From NCBI GenBank assembly GCA_027475525.1, contig JAMWFC010000079.1, forward strand, positions 186,001-250,000: a stretch of 64,000 nucleotides of DNA, written 5' to 3'. The position numbers and the translations under genes are program-made. The notes under the pieces are model-generated. The model was not told the DNA's origin and ran no database searches. It saw only the letters and a list, made by a program, of their open reading frames with translations. The number at the start of each line of letters is the position of its first letter. Positions within the stretch are counted from its first letter, which is position 1. This document shows, piece after piece, positions 33,230 through 44,592 of the stretch. Origin of the DNA: Macrolepiota albuminosa (taxonomy: Eukaryota; Basidiomycota; Agaricomycetes; Agaricales; Agaricaceae).

Positions 33230-33550
33230 AAATGCTTAGAAAGTTCAAAGAAAATCACCAAAAAAAAAATCAGAAAAAATTCAAAGGCTACTATTAATAC
33301 GCTGATTTCAGTTTTTTGGTGATTTATAAATGCTTAATAAAATTGGAAAAATTCAAGAAAAATTTAATTTAGCTTACAATAATGTGTTGAGAGTCATAGA
33401 AGGCACTGAATTGTGAAAAACCAAGGCCTTAACCAAACAAAGTAAAGTTGATGCTGGAATTAAGCATTGAGTTCTTTATACATACTTGAAGCCTTAACTT
33501 TACTTTGTTTGGTTAGGGTAGATGCTTAGTTGAGGAGGTTTGGAGGTGAA
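33230..33550. repeat. Dispersed repeat B, second copy
   Basis: Shares AACCAAACAAAGT, GGAATTAAGCATTGAGTTC and TTTAGCTTACAATAAT with the blocks at 4590-5225 and 34070-34310. Non-coding. Confidence 0.5.
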
Positions 33551-33572
33551 GCCTAATTCACTTTGTAGCTAC

Positions 33573-33727
33573 AATGCCATAGTATTTTACGTGATTTAAT
33601 TAGGATTTTAAGTACTTCCCATCCTTCATGCCAATGTCATCTTTCAAAAAATGCCATAGTATTTTACGTGATTTAATTAGGATTTTAAGTACTTCCCATC
33701 CTTCATGCCAATGTCATCTTTCAAAAA
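33573..33727. repeat. 77-bp tandem duplication
   Basis: ATGCCATAGTATTTTACG occurs at 33574 and 33651, period exactly 77, copies identical. Confidence 0.95.
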
Positions 33728-34069
33728 GTATAAAACATTGGGACAGTTTTTTGAGCCACTGTATTCTGCAATTATTTTTGTTTTTTTTTGTTGGTTACTC
33801 TGCTTTTACCTATGTCTTAAGCATATTTTATTAATAGTGCTAAGTCAATAAATTAATGTTTTATATATTAAACAATATAATGTTAATATTTGAAAATAAA
33901 GTTTGAATCAAATGAAATGTGATTTGGGCTGAATTTTTTGTACTTGAAAAAAATAAGGTTGAAATTGTATTTGAGTTTTTAACTACACAGAACATAAAGT
34001 ATCAATAAATTAATGATAATATTGAAGTTGAATCTAAGGCTTGAGTTGAAAAACAAAAAAAAAATTAGA

Positions 34070-34310
34070 TAAAGAATTGCCTTTTTAATTTGGTTTCCAG
34101 TAGATATTGGTAGAAAATGCTTAAATAATTCCTGAACTGAAAAATTGGAATTTTTTTTTAAAAGCTACTGATACACTGATTTAAAATATTTAAAAAAATC
34201 TGAAAAATTCAATTTAGCTTACAATAATACTTTGACAGGTTTGTACTGAGTTGAGAAAAACTTCTGAGGCCTTAACTAAACAAAGTGAGGCTGTGTTGGG
34301 AGAGTTTTGG
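34070..34310. repeat. Dispersed repeat B, third copy
   Basis: AATTTAGCTTACAATAAT and GGCCTTAACTAAACAAAGT match the other two copies. Confidence 0.45.
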
Positions 34311-34379
34311 AGAGCAAAGCCTCTAACAAGATGCTTGTGTGGCAAAAGCATGCAGTGCAGCTTGTATTTATATTATTTC

Positions 34380-34575
34380 ATACTTACTATTACTTAGTGC
34401 AGCTGCTTAATATGCATTTCATTCTGTTCTACATAGTCAATAGACCAGACTGGTCTAATTCTATGCAGTGTGAACTTTAAGCTCCCACAAATATAACCTC
34501 TATTATATTTTTTGAATCTTTTAGCTAGGATCTTTTGTCTAGTATCTGATGTCAGATGCAGAGTTTAGTGACAGA
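34380..34575 (+). mobile_element. Solo LTR of the palindrome-rich family, third copy
   Basis: GCAGCTGCTTAATATGCA (decayed palindrome), CAATAGACCAGACTGGTC, then TATATTTTTTGAATC and GTCTAGTATCTGATGTCAG follow the order of the LTR at 2240-2545. Confidence 0.6.
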
Positions 34576-35036
34576 AGTTTATCAGCTTTTTGAGCTGAAT
34601 AAGCAGGCAATTAATAGGCAAAGGCTTGGTAGTTTCCAGAGAGTAAATAACTTAGGCTAAAGTTTGTTGAAATTCTCTACATCTCAGAATATTGTATATT
34701 TTGAAAAGTAACCCTCTTCAATCCATCAAGTTTATTGTCAGCACTAGTGTGCATTAGAAGTAACTTTCTAAGGCTTCAAAAAAGCCTGAGAACTATCAGT
34801 AATACTTACACCAAGTACTACATCTGAAGCTTACTGTGAGGGGCTTTGGCTTAAAAAGTTTATCAATAAGAAACACTATCATTAAGTTCAATTTTGAAGA
34901 CCATCAAGTCAGGTTCATATATTAAGGTTAATTCAAGATATCATTTGCACTAAGAGTATCTACTCTAGAAAAACTAAAGAGAACAGTGCTCAAGCAACAA
35001 GTCAACACTACAGAGCAAGCATGCAAGCCCACTACT

Positions 35037-35190
35037 CAGAGCAGCAAAACCACAACACTCAATAATGCTGAGAACCCTGAACAGATCTTAAGATTAAGCA
35101 GAAGACAACCATCCAGAGCAGCAAAACCACAACACTCAATAATGCTGAGAACCCTGAACAGATCTTAAGATTAAGCAGAAGACAACCATC
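35037..35190. repeat. Exact 77-bp tandem duplication
   Basis: 35037-35113 repeated without change at 35114-35190. Confidence 0.95.
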
Positions 35191-36649
35191 AAAAATAAAA
35201 ATAGCAATGTATCAAGTATACAAAATATGTCAAAAGTTACAAGACAAAAATTGCCTCTATCTACAAGCTGAGATGCAACCCATTTCACTTATACTCAGCC
35301 TACAGAAGTCCAGTGCTCCTCCAGAAGGTGGAGAGCCTCTTCAAAGCTACAGGAATAAGTGATGATAGAGAGAAAAAGAAAAGAGTGACAGAATATGTGG
35401 ATGCAGAGACAGACAGTGAGTAAAGAGATTTGGACAGTTTTAGTGATAGGTCAAGTTGGGAGATCTTTGTCAAAGAAGTCCAAGATTTATATCCAGAGGC
35501 AATCTCTGAGAAAATAAGTGTGGCTGTACTTGACATGATCTGCCAGAAACATGCCCAATTAGGCTAAAATGACTCTGAGATAATACATGCACTTGTTTGG
35601 GAGTTAGTTAGGGTATCATATCTTTCAGAGTGAAGAAAAGAGGATTCCAAAGGGGGGTCAGTAATTCATAAAGACTGTGTAGCTACCTTCTTGGAACAGC
35701 TTCTACCAGAAAATAGGTCAGAAGTGGTCTATGTGGCCAGAGACTTACAAGTGTTAAGGTCTCTATACTCCAGTAAGAATGACCAAGCTAAGATAGAGGC
35801 TATATTGGATAGTAGGTCCTGGATTGTGTGCATGACCCTTGGACAAGGCTTTAAGTTTGAAATTGACTTGGGATCCTGATATAAGGTTGTTACACTATCA
35901 GGGATCTTAATACTAGGAATAGAACTGCAATACCAACTTTTGAGAGAAGCAAGGCAGCCCCTAATAGTAACAAGGAGGAATTGAGAAAAGCTTCAGCCTT
36001 GAGAAGTTGACTCCAGATGAAAGAGAGGCTGCAGTGATGATAGAGGGGAGTGAGAAGGAAGGTTTCTGGATTAAGAGGTACTGTGTTAAAGAGATCCACA
36101 TCTATCTGAATTTAGACCTACTGGGAGGTACACTGAGGATTGCAAGCAGATTATTGACCAAGCATATGAAGGGGAGTATCTATGGCCAGAAGAGAGGAAG
36201 TTGCTGCACCAGTTGATGATGCAGCAGAATGAGGCCTTTGCATGGAATGACAGCCAGAAGATGAAGTTTAAAGAGGAATACTTTTGACCTGTTGTTATGC
36301 CAGTAGTACTGCACTAGCCCTGGGTGTTGAAAAACAGACCTATATCTCCTGGGAAGTACAATGACCTCTGCAAGAAGATTAAGAGGAAGTTGGAAGCAGG
36401 GGTTTATAAGAGGTCAAACTCCTCATATAGATCACAGTGGTTTGTTGTTCTGAAGAAGAATGGAAAAAGTCTAAAGATTGTGCATAGTTTAGATAGAACC
36501 TTTAAACAAGGTTACTATAGCCTAGTCTGAAGTCACCTGCTACAGAAAAACTAGCCAACAATTTTGCTGGAAGAGCTTGTAAAAAAATATGTGATTTCTG
36601 TGTTGGATATGATGAAAGAACTTAGGAGCCCCTAAGTCTAGAAACTATT

Positions 36650-36802
36650 CTATCTTTCTGACACCTTATGGAGCCCTAAGATTGGTGACATTACCAATGG
36701 GATGGACTAATTCAGTTCCCATCTTCCTATCTTTCTGACACCTTATGGAGCCCTAAGATTGGTGACATTACAATGGGATGGACTAATTCAGTTCCCATCT
36801 TC
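36650..36802. repeat. 77-bp tandem duplication with a one-base difference
   Basis: CTATCTTTCTGACACC occurs at 36650 and 36727. The copies are identical except for one C (TTACCAATGG against TTACAATGG). Confidence 0.9.
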
Positions 36803-37309
36803 CATAATAATGTTACTTATATCTTGCAAGATGAGATATCACATGTCACTTGGCCTCATATTGATGATGTTTCAATAAGAGGACCTGAGACTAGATATGA
36901 GTTAGAAAGAGAATGATATGAGACTATTGCAGAGAATGAAGAGATTAGGTGTTTTGTTTAGGAGCACCTGAACAATGTGATTAGAGTTGTTCAGTGCAAC
37001 AAGTATGCTGGAGGAATCTTCTTAGGAACTAAGTCTGTGCTATATGCAGATGAAATCACTGTAGTAGGACACCTGTGTTCTTATGAGGGGCACAAGCCAA
37101 AAACAAAGAAATATGCAGTGGTCATGAGTTGGGGAGACTGCCACAATGTCTCTGAAGTTAGGAAATTCCTGGGAACTTGTAGTATGTTCAGGATGTTCAT
37201 CCAAGACTATGCCAAGATCTCAGAGCCTATTAATAGGTTAACTAAAAATGATGTGGCTTTTGTCTGGGAGGAAGAATAAAAGGAGGCCATGAAGAAAATG
37301 AAGAGTGTA

Positions 37310-37669
37310 GGGATGACCTCTGAAGACTATGGTTCAGTCACACAGCTGGCAGAAGAAGATCCATAGTATATTAGAGTATACTAACAATATCATAATAACT
37401 ACTCACCTGGCAGAGGGCAGACTTTGGAAGTCAGAAAAGAAAACTCCAGCTTATGTAAGCAGTTTAGATGCAGTGTTGAAGAGGCCACACTTGTCTGAAT
37501 GATAGCTAAAGAACCAGAGCACCTCAAAGGCTAAAAGTAGTACTAATAGATAGTATTGAAAGAATAGAAACAGTAAAGTGAAAGAATGGCAGAAGAAATA
37601 AGAAAATGAATAAAAGTAGAATGAAGGAATAAGGAATGAAAGAGGGAAGAAATGAGAAGTCCCCTGACA
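37310..37669. repeat. Repeat family A, third copy, with intron-like insertion
   Basis: The minus strand starts TGTCAGGGGACTTCTC at 37669. The plus strand reads YGSVTQLAEEDP and AYVSSLDAVLKRPHLSE once the insertion at 37346-37406 is allowed for. Confidence 0.55.
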
Positions 37670-38343
37670 GTTATACTGAATATTTCTCAGATAGAAAATA
37701 CATTTGTTGGTGCATGAAACACAACTAGGAAGTAAAATGTAGGGTTGACCTACCACATGACTGAGTAGTTATCTGTCATTACCTGCCTTAACAGTCATGT
37801 ACATAAACATACTCTCATTCTCTACATGCAGTATTGTACACATTTGACATGGTAAGTATTTGTTATTGCCATCTTCACACAATGTGCCCAAATCTAACTG
37901 TGACAGACTCAGATACAAAAGATACTTATATCTTTGGTGAAGATTACACTTTTGAAGATGAATATGATGATCAATTTCTAAAAGAAGTTGAACAGGTTGA
38001 GTTTGAAAGTATGTGTTGGAAAGTAGTGATATAGATTTTTACAGGCTCCTCTCTGAGCAAGGCTTCAAAGTTGTTGACAGGGCTACAGAATCAAGATAAT
38101 CAAGATGGAATATTCTCTGAGCAAATGCAATATAAGCACCTTAGTTGTGCTGTTAAGTGCTCAAATAGACATAAGTTGCCATTAAACTCATCTATACAAT
38201 ACACTGAACATGGATATAGAGCCATTTTCCATTCAAAGGCAGGCTAATGATAGCAGCAATGAAGAACTGTTGTTCCAGTGTAAGTTTAATTCACCTTTTC
38301 ATTGATACAAGCCAAGCTTACTTACTATTTTTGGTATTGACAG
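37670..38343. other. AT-rich to mixed region, no firm gene
   Basis: A good intron-like GTAAGT...CTAAC...ACAG lies at 37850-37909, followed by an acidic frame (SDTKDTYIFGEDYTFEDEYD). The frames do not join, so I do not call a gene. It could be upstream exons of the next feature. Confidence 0.3.
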
Positions 38344-38703
38344 ACAACTTCTCAAGCATCGCCATGTTGTCCCCAATGAAGAGCGCAAAAGGGAAGCCGT
38401 TCGTAGTTGCCGCCGTTGCAGAAGGGCTGAGTGTCCTGGATATAGTGATACCTTGCTCTGTGAGATGCCCTGTACTGTACCAAAATGTGGCCAGTTTCAG
38501 GGCTGTCGAGGCGTAGATCGTGGTAGACAATGTACTTTTCTACGTACTACATGATTTGCCTTAATTTTGTTCCTTTTTTCTATTTTTTTATTTTTTTCCA
38601 GGGCCCGAAATAGCCAGCAAAGTGGGAGGTGAACCAAGTGTAGTGATGGATTCACAAGCTGCCGGTTCGAACCACGTTGAGGTTGACGCCCTTCCAAAGG
38701 CAG
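38344..38703 (+). CDS. Cysteine-rich protein fragment, two exons, not recognised
   Basis: Exon 38344-38531 reads QLLKHRHVVPNEERKREA, then a dense cysteine block beginning SCRRCRRAECPGYS with further Cys in MPCTVPKCGQFQGC. A GTACTT...TTTCCAG intron (38532-38601) joins in frame to WPEIASKVGGEPSVVMDSQA. Next donor GTACGG is at 38704. About ten Cys in 45 residues suggests a zinc-binding module, of the kind found beside fungal transposases, but I cannot assign a family. Upstream and downstream exons are not established, so this may be a broken gene. Confidence 0.35.
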
Positions 38704-39319
38704 GTACGGCATGCAGGAGGGTGTATTTTTGACGTGTGACATTGGTGTGACTACAAGCTGTTAAGTTCGAACCATCAAATATTCTGAAAACAATATTCAG
38801 ATAGAATTCAGTGGTTATCTTGTCAAAACTCACGGAAAGTTTGTAATTCCTTCAAAATTTGCGACAGGGTAGAATTAGAGCAAAACCTACTCAAAACATT
38901 TAAGTTTTGTGGGTATTCTGTCGATGCCAGAATCTTACGATTTGTCTCGTTGCCTCGTGAGAAACAGGCAAGTCCTATTTGGCAGGATCCTCTACCAAAA
39001 TCCAGTATAAATAACTGTCGACAATCAATCGTGGCCCCTTTCACACGCATCAACTCTCCAACTTCTAATCATACACTCGTTATGTTGACTACTGGATGCC
39101 TCAAGCACTACAAAAGTTTTTCAATCCATTTTAGTTTCCTTCACAGGTAATACTTGGACCTTGGTGCACGTTAAAGGTGTGAGAAGCGTTAATCTGAAAT
39201 CGTACTGTAATTTGTGACGACATGCTATGTCTCAGACTATGAATAGCTACATATAACTGCTCCCATGTCATTTTGTTCCTATTTTACCACACTACCCACG
39301 ACCAACATCAACTAATACT
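38704..39319. other. Intergenic region upstream of the HVA1/TUDOR gene
   Basis: No supported gene. The last 200 bp are pyrimidine-containing and lead to an ATG in good context, probably the promoter. Confidence 0.4.
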
Positions 39320-40070
39320 ATGGCCGACAAGAATCTTCAAGAAGGCGACGAAGGTCAGTTTGAACTCGCCTTCTTTGACCACTAGCTTTTCACGTTTGAA
39401 AAAAGTCTCCTGGAAGTGGGGTACTTCAGAGCCCACTGGAATTGTAGCCGAAATGAAGACGGAGGGGAAACTCGAGATCGAAACTAAGGGGAAACTGGTT
39501 CACAAGAACGCCGACCCCTCTAATCCCGCTGTTCACGTCGAGCGCGCCGGAAACGACGTTGTCAAACGTGCTAGCGAACTCACTAAGCTTGGCTCGTTTG
39601 CTGAGGGGGATTCCGTAGAAGCTCATACGCAGGGCGAGCATAGTGATGTTGAGGAGGGAGAACAACAGGAATCTACTGAGACGCCAGCGTCGAAGAAGAA
39701 AGCTCCTCGCAAGAAGTCAAATGCGGCTGCCACCATTGGTGAGAAGCGTGCAGTAGAGGAGGCAACCAACGGTGTCGAAGGAGTTGTGGAAGAATCTACT
39801 GGCAAAAAAACGAAAAAGCCGAAGACCACTAAGGCTGGTGAAGGGGGCCAGAAGAAGGGGCCAGGGCGTCCTAGGAAAGATTCTAAGGCAAAGAAACACG
39901 CGGAAGGGGACGCGAAAGAAGCTGATGCTGCTGTATCTGGCGAAGGTACGACTGCAACGAAGAAGAGAACGCCTGGACGCCCCAAGAAATCTGACGCCTC
40001 CGATCATCATCCCGCTGAGATTGTTGCTGATGCAGATGCCCCGGCAGCGAACACACGATCCAAGGACTGA
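39320..40070 (+). CDS. HVA1-type TUDOR protein with AT-hook-like C-terminus
   Basis: Exon 1 39320-39353 (MADKNLQEGDE), intron 39354-39405, exon 2 39406-40070. The domain VSWKWGTSEPTGIVAEMKTE ... NPAVHVERAGNDVVKRASEL is the 'hypervirulence associated protein' TUDOR domain, a small beta-barrel of unclear ligand. The rest is lysine/alanine-rich and disordered. It has two AT-hook cores, KKGPGRPRKDSK and RTPGRPKKSDA, plus APRKKSN, so a nuclear DNA-binding role is likely. The start was chosen because it splices in phase onto VSWKWG; an unspliced upstream ATG at 39273 would replace MADKNLQEGDE with unrelated sequence. About 232 residues. Confidence 0.85.
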
Positions 40071-41743
40071 TCGAGGCCGTATCTATTTCCAATGATAGTT
40101 ACCCGAGAGATAGTATATTCCAGATCTTATATCGATGTTTAACTGTTCCGGTACATGCAACATATTCCTTCCGGTCACGTTTAGAACTTCTTGAAATCAT
40201 TCGTAATGCCGATGCTGAAGGTAGTGAAACGCATCTAGTTAGCGCAAGTTTGTTTTTCTTTTGCCCTGAATATGTTGTATCCAGACGCAGGTCGTCTAGA
40301 GAAATTGACTTTACGCGGTCTGTAAGTTCAATGAACACCAATTTGGAAGACTTGTATCCAGACGCAGGTCGTCTAGAGAAATTGACTTTACGCGGTCTGT
40401 AAGTTCAATGAACACCAATTTGGAAGACTGCAAGTTGCTTTGTGACCTAGCACAGAGTACTCTTACCACGAATCATCGCATGGGCGCCCCGGTTTCCACC
40501 CCCAGCTCCTGTGACAACTCACTCCAGGAATTGACCAGGTATAGAAATCGACTCGGTATATTGGGATTTGAATCAGCCTCCGTATTGTGCGTTACGTATT
40601 CAGACATCGTTCCCCATTATTTGCGCAAATTTATAAGTGGTAATACAGTATCCAAAGCGCCGGCACATTGTTCAACGAATGACTCTTCGAGCGAATCGCG
40701 GAATAGAAATATTTGCTTCGTAGCCAGGTCAGCACTTCCTATGTCCGGGAGAGAGGTAATTTGAGACGCCATAGCGTAGTATCTGAAGGTCTTATGGCAA
40801 ACCACACCGTGACGGATATCTTGTAAGGTTTAAAATGGAGACTCGTTCATTGCTAGTTAGAGCTGATTAATCGGGTAAGCATCCGTATCTATCCCAAGTC
40901 AGTCAGAGACTTAATTATTCTCAAAGCTGGTAGCCAACCAACTAAGGATAAAGGACACTTGAGATCGACGTCATCTAGTTCATAGGTATATTTTCATCCA
41001 TGTCCTGCATCCAGTTGCTTTAGTGTCGCGAATAAGCAGCCTCCGACATGTGTAGGCTCGAAGCATAGCCAATAACGTCACCAAATTCCAGGTAGTACTT
41101 CCTATTAACTGTTATGAGATCTATCCTTGAGTGTAACCAGTATGTATGGTTCGATGCATCACTGGAAACCATTCATCCCTAGGATCATGAGGACCGAAGT
41201 TCTAGCTAAGCTATTCAGAATACCTATCCAGCCAAGAAGTTTCAGAGTGCCTTGTGGTTGCTCCCTGTGCAAAAGAACTCATACGAGTACTAGTTTGTCC
41301 CATTGTCAATCTTTCCCAAGGCACTTCAGTACGACGTTTGTGGTTACGACAGATACAGTCAGGATTTTTTTTGTAGCTCGATCCACTTGACGTTTGAGGT
41401 AGAACCAAAGAATTTCAGGGGATCTCGAGTTGCTTCTAGTGTAGTATGTAGTATCGTTAACAGGAGGACTTATAACATGTAAGATGACCGAGAAGGTGAA
41501 ACTGTCGTCACGCCAAGGGTCACAGTTCAAGTTCTGGCTCCGATTGAAAAGCCGATGGATGCTGCCAGTCTGCCTAATCCTCGTCTATTGCTCATCCTTC
41601 TCTTACCAGTTCTGATACATTGAAAACAGCCTTAGCGGGAGGATAAACTTGTAGAAAGCAAATTTCTCATCGCGCCACACCCGAGACAAGTATCCCCGCC
41701 GTTTACGGTCCGGATCCCGACTAAACATTAGGTAATTAATACT
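40071..41743. other. Intergenic region, no supported gene
   Basis: Several frames of 60-118 codons exist but none has a motif, and those around 40300-40450 are built on the 77-bp duplication. Composition is gene-like (CpG present). Confidence 0.4.
40275..40429. repeat. 77-bp tandem duplication
   Basis: TTGTATCCAGACGCAGGTC occurs at 40275 and 40352, period exactly 77, copies identical. Confidence 0.95.
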
Positions 41744-42891
41744 TTATAATTTTAATCTCCACCGAATTCTTCTCAACCTATCCCTGTCCTTCTCTTCCAA
41801 GAATTGGAGCCTCACGATGCCTTGAACAACATTGACATCTACTCTATCGCCCTCCCATCCTTGTTTATCTCGAGACCATCCTCCAAGCTCGCCGACAAAG
41901 TAGCTTCGCGCAGTGGCTGTTTCACTCATGATTGTGGCATTTGCGGAGAATCCTCGAGAAAGAGATATGTGCAAATCCAAATCACCGGCAACGACTGTAA
42001 TAGTTACAAGACCATGAAATGATTTGGGTATGTGGATGGCATGATAGCCATCAATTCCTGACGCACTTAGATGAAAGGCTGGTCGTGGAAGTTTGGGGGT
42101 GTACTACAGGGCATCATCATCATCAGTCGTCTATCTCTCGCTCTACCTGAATTTCCTGGACTCACGATTTTTCCGATCAGAGGAAATGTGGTACCGTTAC
42201 TTCCTTTAATTTTCAAATCAAGCGTTGTTCGTATGGGGACATTATCGTTGTTTTCTCCAGCCTCTCCAACCAGGAATATATGGACATCGATTCCTCCATT
42301 TTCGACCTCCAGCTTTAAATTTTTGCGGTATCTGTTCCCTTCGTCTCTCCCATTGATAGCGGCTTGAGACAACAATGCTGCCGGTATATGAAGATATGGA
42401 TTCACCGTATAGTTCCCCGTAATTGAGGCGCTGCTCTTGTAAAAGGAAAATGCTCGTCTTTTCGCCGTGCTTTTGCGCGATAGTGAGACGTAGTTGGTAG
42501 GTTTGAGCCTTGTGTCAGTGGAATCCGTCGCTATCGTTCGACTGCGAGGTTCTGTGGGTTCGGGGTCGGCTGTGGTGCTGATAGACGTTCCACGGACGTA
42601 GTAATATTGCAGGTTTTCTGGTAACGTGGCTGAGTCACTGCAAGGCAGGGAGGTAAGCCGTCGGCGGGGGACATTGGTTTGCTCTGATACACTTTCATGA
42701 AAGTGTACGTCTGAACGTCTGGGTGTGTCGCTCGCATTCGACGCTCTAGGTGGCCAGGGAAAAGGCAAAGATCGTGCTGATACCATGTCATCATTTGAAA
42801 CGCTGATGTGAGTCTCAAAGGACTGTATTGGCGAAATTTCAATGGAATATTCGGGGGGTGCAGAGTTGTGTTCATCATGAGAGGTTGCCAT
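41744..42891 (-). CDS. DUF7330-type protein
   Basis: Minus strand, exons 42891-42166 and 42103-41744, intron GTGAGT...CTGTAG (62 nt), phase 0. The N-terminus MATSHDEHNSAPPEYSIEIS is a disordered Pro/Ser-rich leader of the PPEYS type common in these proteins. The folded part starts near YVSLSRKSTAKRRAFSFYKS and runs LKLEVENGGIDVHIFLV, then PAFHLSASGIDGYHAIHIPK, LVTITVVAGDLDLHISLS and ARSYFVGELGGW with GDRVDVNVVQGIVRLQF. Paired strands of the form 'sequence for how a surface looks' repeat, as in the DUF7330 family of Agaricomycetes. Function unknown. About 361 residues; no signal peptide or helix is seen. Confidence 0.75.
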
Positions 42892-43346
42892 TGCCAGAGT
42901 TGTGGAACGTTGGGTTCATCGAGGCGTGTTCGTTGCGAAGAATTTTCGTTTACGTAAAGGTAAGGCGATATGTACCTTGAGGCAGGTGCATGGAAGTATT
43001 GAGTTAATTTAGCGTCATCAACATGGTTCGATGTTGTTGAGGAAGGCGATGAAACCCCAGTTGAGTAATCCAAGAATATTTCTGGTGAAGATAGACGTAG
43101 TATCTACTTATATCGACAAGGAAATTGAATAATGAAGGTTCATCTCGGTTGGTATCAATGCGTCCCTTATTCTATTGAACTTAGGCTTGAGCATAATTTA
43201 AGAATTCATAATCCCAGGTGGACACACGTGATTCTTGTACATTAGATTCTCTGTTTTGAAGCCTTTATGATTACTAATTATTCTTTCCTGACTCTCGATT
43301 ATAACTAGTACTCGCTGACTAGAGCACGAGATCAGCTTAAGGAGAG
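42892..43346. other. Intergenic region
   Basis: No supported gene; between two minus-strand genes. Confidence 0.4.
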
Positions 43347-43751
43347 TTACAAGTCAGAAATCAAGATACCTTGCAATCTCTTCCATCTGCTCTTGCCTCC
43401 GTATAGAGCTCCAACACTGGCTCCCTTGGCAGTGAGCATGAGTCCGTTAGAGCTGATCCTGTCATCACCAACTTGAGTCAGAAAAATGAAGAACGTATAC
43501 CCGAATTCGTACATGTATGTGCCATCGTTATCCTCCGAGATCCTCCAGGGCTTGGGAAATCCGCCTGTAAAGATAATTTCTCCTTCAGGCAGTCCAGACG
43601 AGACTATAGATAGCCCAAGGCACTGGTGAAAGGCGATGTTCACAATCTGATAGTCCTTGCCATCCTGTATAACCCGCCACTTGATGACAGAGTGAATGCA
43701 GTCAGAAATTGTTTCAGGAGAGGAGCAAAGAAAGGTACCTTTTGGCTGCAT
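43347..43751 (-). CDS. Small beta-trefoil-like protein (lectin or I66-like inhibitor?)
   Basis: Minus strand. MQPK is joined by a GTACCT...ATCAAG intron to WRVIQDGKDYQIVNIAFHQC, then LGLSIVSSGLPEGEIIFTGG, PKPWRISEDNDGTYMYEF and ASVGALYGGKSRWKRL. Spaced W-x-I/V ... Y-x-I ... W pattern and size (about 115-130 residues) suggest a beta-trefoil such as a ricin-B-like lectin or a fungal protease inhibitor. I cannot tell which. A GTATCT donor near the end may lead to one more short exon. No signal peptide. Confidence 0.45.
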   Translation of the reverse strand: MQPKGTFLCSSPETISDCIHSVIKWRVIQDGKDYQIVNIAFHQCLGLSIVSSGLPEGEIIFTGGFPKPWRISEDNDGTYMYEFGYTFFIFLTQVGDDRISSNGLMLTAKGASVGALYGGKSRWKRLQGILISDL

Positions 43752-44592
43752 GAATTCGTGTTGTTACTGAGAACAACTGAGAGATGAGTCGCATGAGTAG
43801 GTCTATACCATTATATGTCACGATCAGCCTCACGCTTCAATTCCCCACAGTCGTCGATAACTCCTAACGCCTGGTCATCTTCGTGGAGAAACTGAAAGAC
43901 CTTCATCGGACAAGTTCCGTGGAGAGTAGGGTTGATGAACACAATGGCTTGCAAGGGATCGCCTTTATATACGAACACTCCGGCAATAACACATTAATCC
44001 ATATTGTAATACGGTCACATAATTTCATGTTACTCTCCAGAATTCCCCAGTTGTAATGTAGATCGAGCCGAGCCAAACTTGAGCGTTTAAGCCGGGAGTG
44101 GGGCCGGGTACTCAATATCTGCAGAATTTTCTCTCGAAAGCTGGACTCATTAAGGCCGAGCCGGGCCCCAGTCATTGCCTAGTCTTACGGTTGTCAAAAT
44201 ATATCTAGACTTGGACGTCACAGCGAATCACTCAACAGCTGAACTTGCATCGTACCTGTCGCACATCATGGAAGATACATCTACCGGCATGTATAACATT
44301 ACCCTGGGTAATAAAATGAGGAAAATGGGTGTGAAGACTATTTTGTAGTACATCCTGCATTGTAATGAATATCACAGATCAACACGATCTTGAGTGGTAC
44401 TCCGATTGAGTCATATTTGAGATCAATTGTCCAGCTAACGATGCGAAAAATTGGATTTAGCGGCATCAATTTCTGCACATGAAGCTGACAATGAGTCGCA
44501 ATTGCAGCAAGATACATTAGAATGCTTCTTTGGGATACTCTATGTTCGTCAGCTATCCAACGGTTTCCTAACTTCTCGGTTGATTTTACTAG
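43752..44592. other. Region without a firm gene
   Basis: A minus-strand frame at 44175-43903 (RLKRSSLARLDLHYNWGI) is open for 90 codons but not recognised, and no splice chain supports it. Confidence 0.3.

Larger units (their letters stand above)
34986..37290 (+). pseudogene. Ty3/gypsy pol remnant (gag, protease, reverse transcriptase)
   Basis: Plus strand: a gag-like Gln/Thr-rich piece (34986-35170), a protease core AILDSRSWIV (about 35800; DSG changed to DSR by G-to-A), then reverse transcriptase: ISPGKYNDLCKKIKRKLEAG, VYKRSNSSYRSQWFVVLKK, KIVHSLDRTFKQG (36340-36510), HIDDVSIRGP (about 36860, the YxDD region with Tyr lost), and the connection region VRKFLGTCSMFRMFIQDYAK (about 37160-37220) followed by INRLTKNDVAFVWEEE. 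RNase H and integrase are absent. Two of the 77-bp duplications lie in it. Confidence 0.85.

Noticed and set aside
37834..38034. Acidic frame after a good-looking intron
   Set aside because: The exon on the other side of the intron is out of phase or runs into a stop, so no gene is called.
39623..40010. Minus-strand frames opposite the HVA1/TUDOR gene
   Set aside because: Shadows of the Lys/Ala-rich coding strand.
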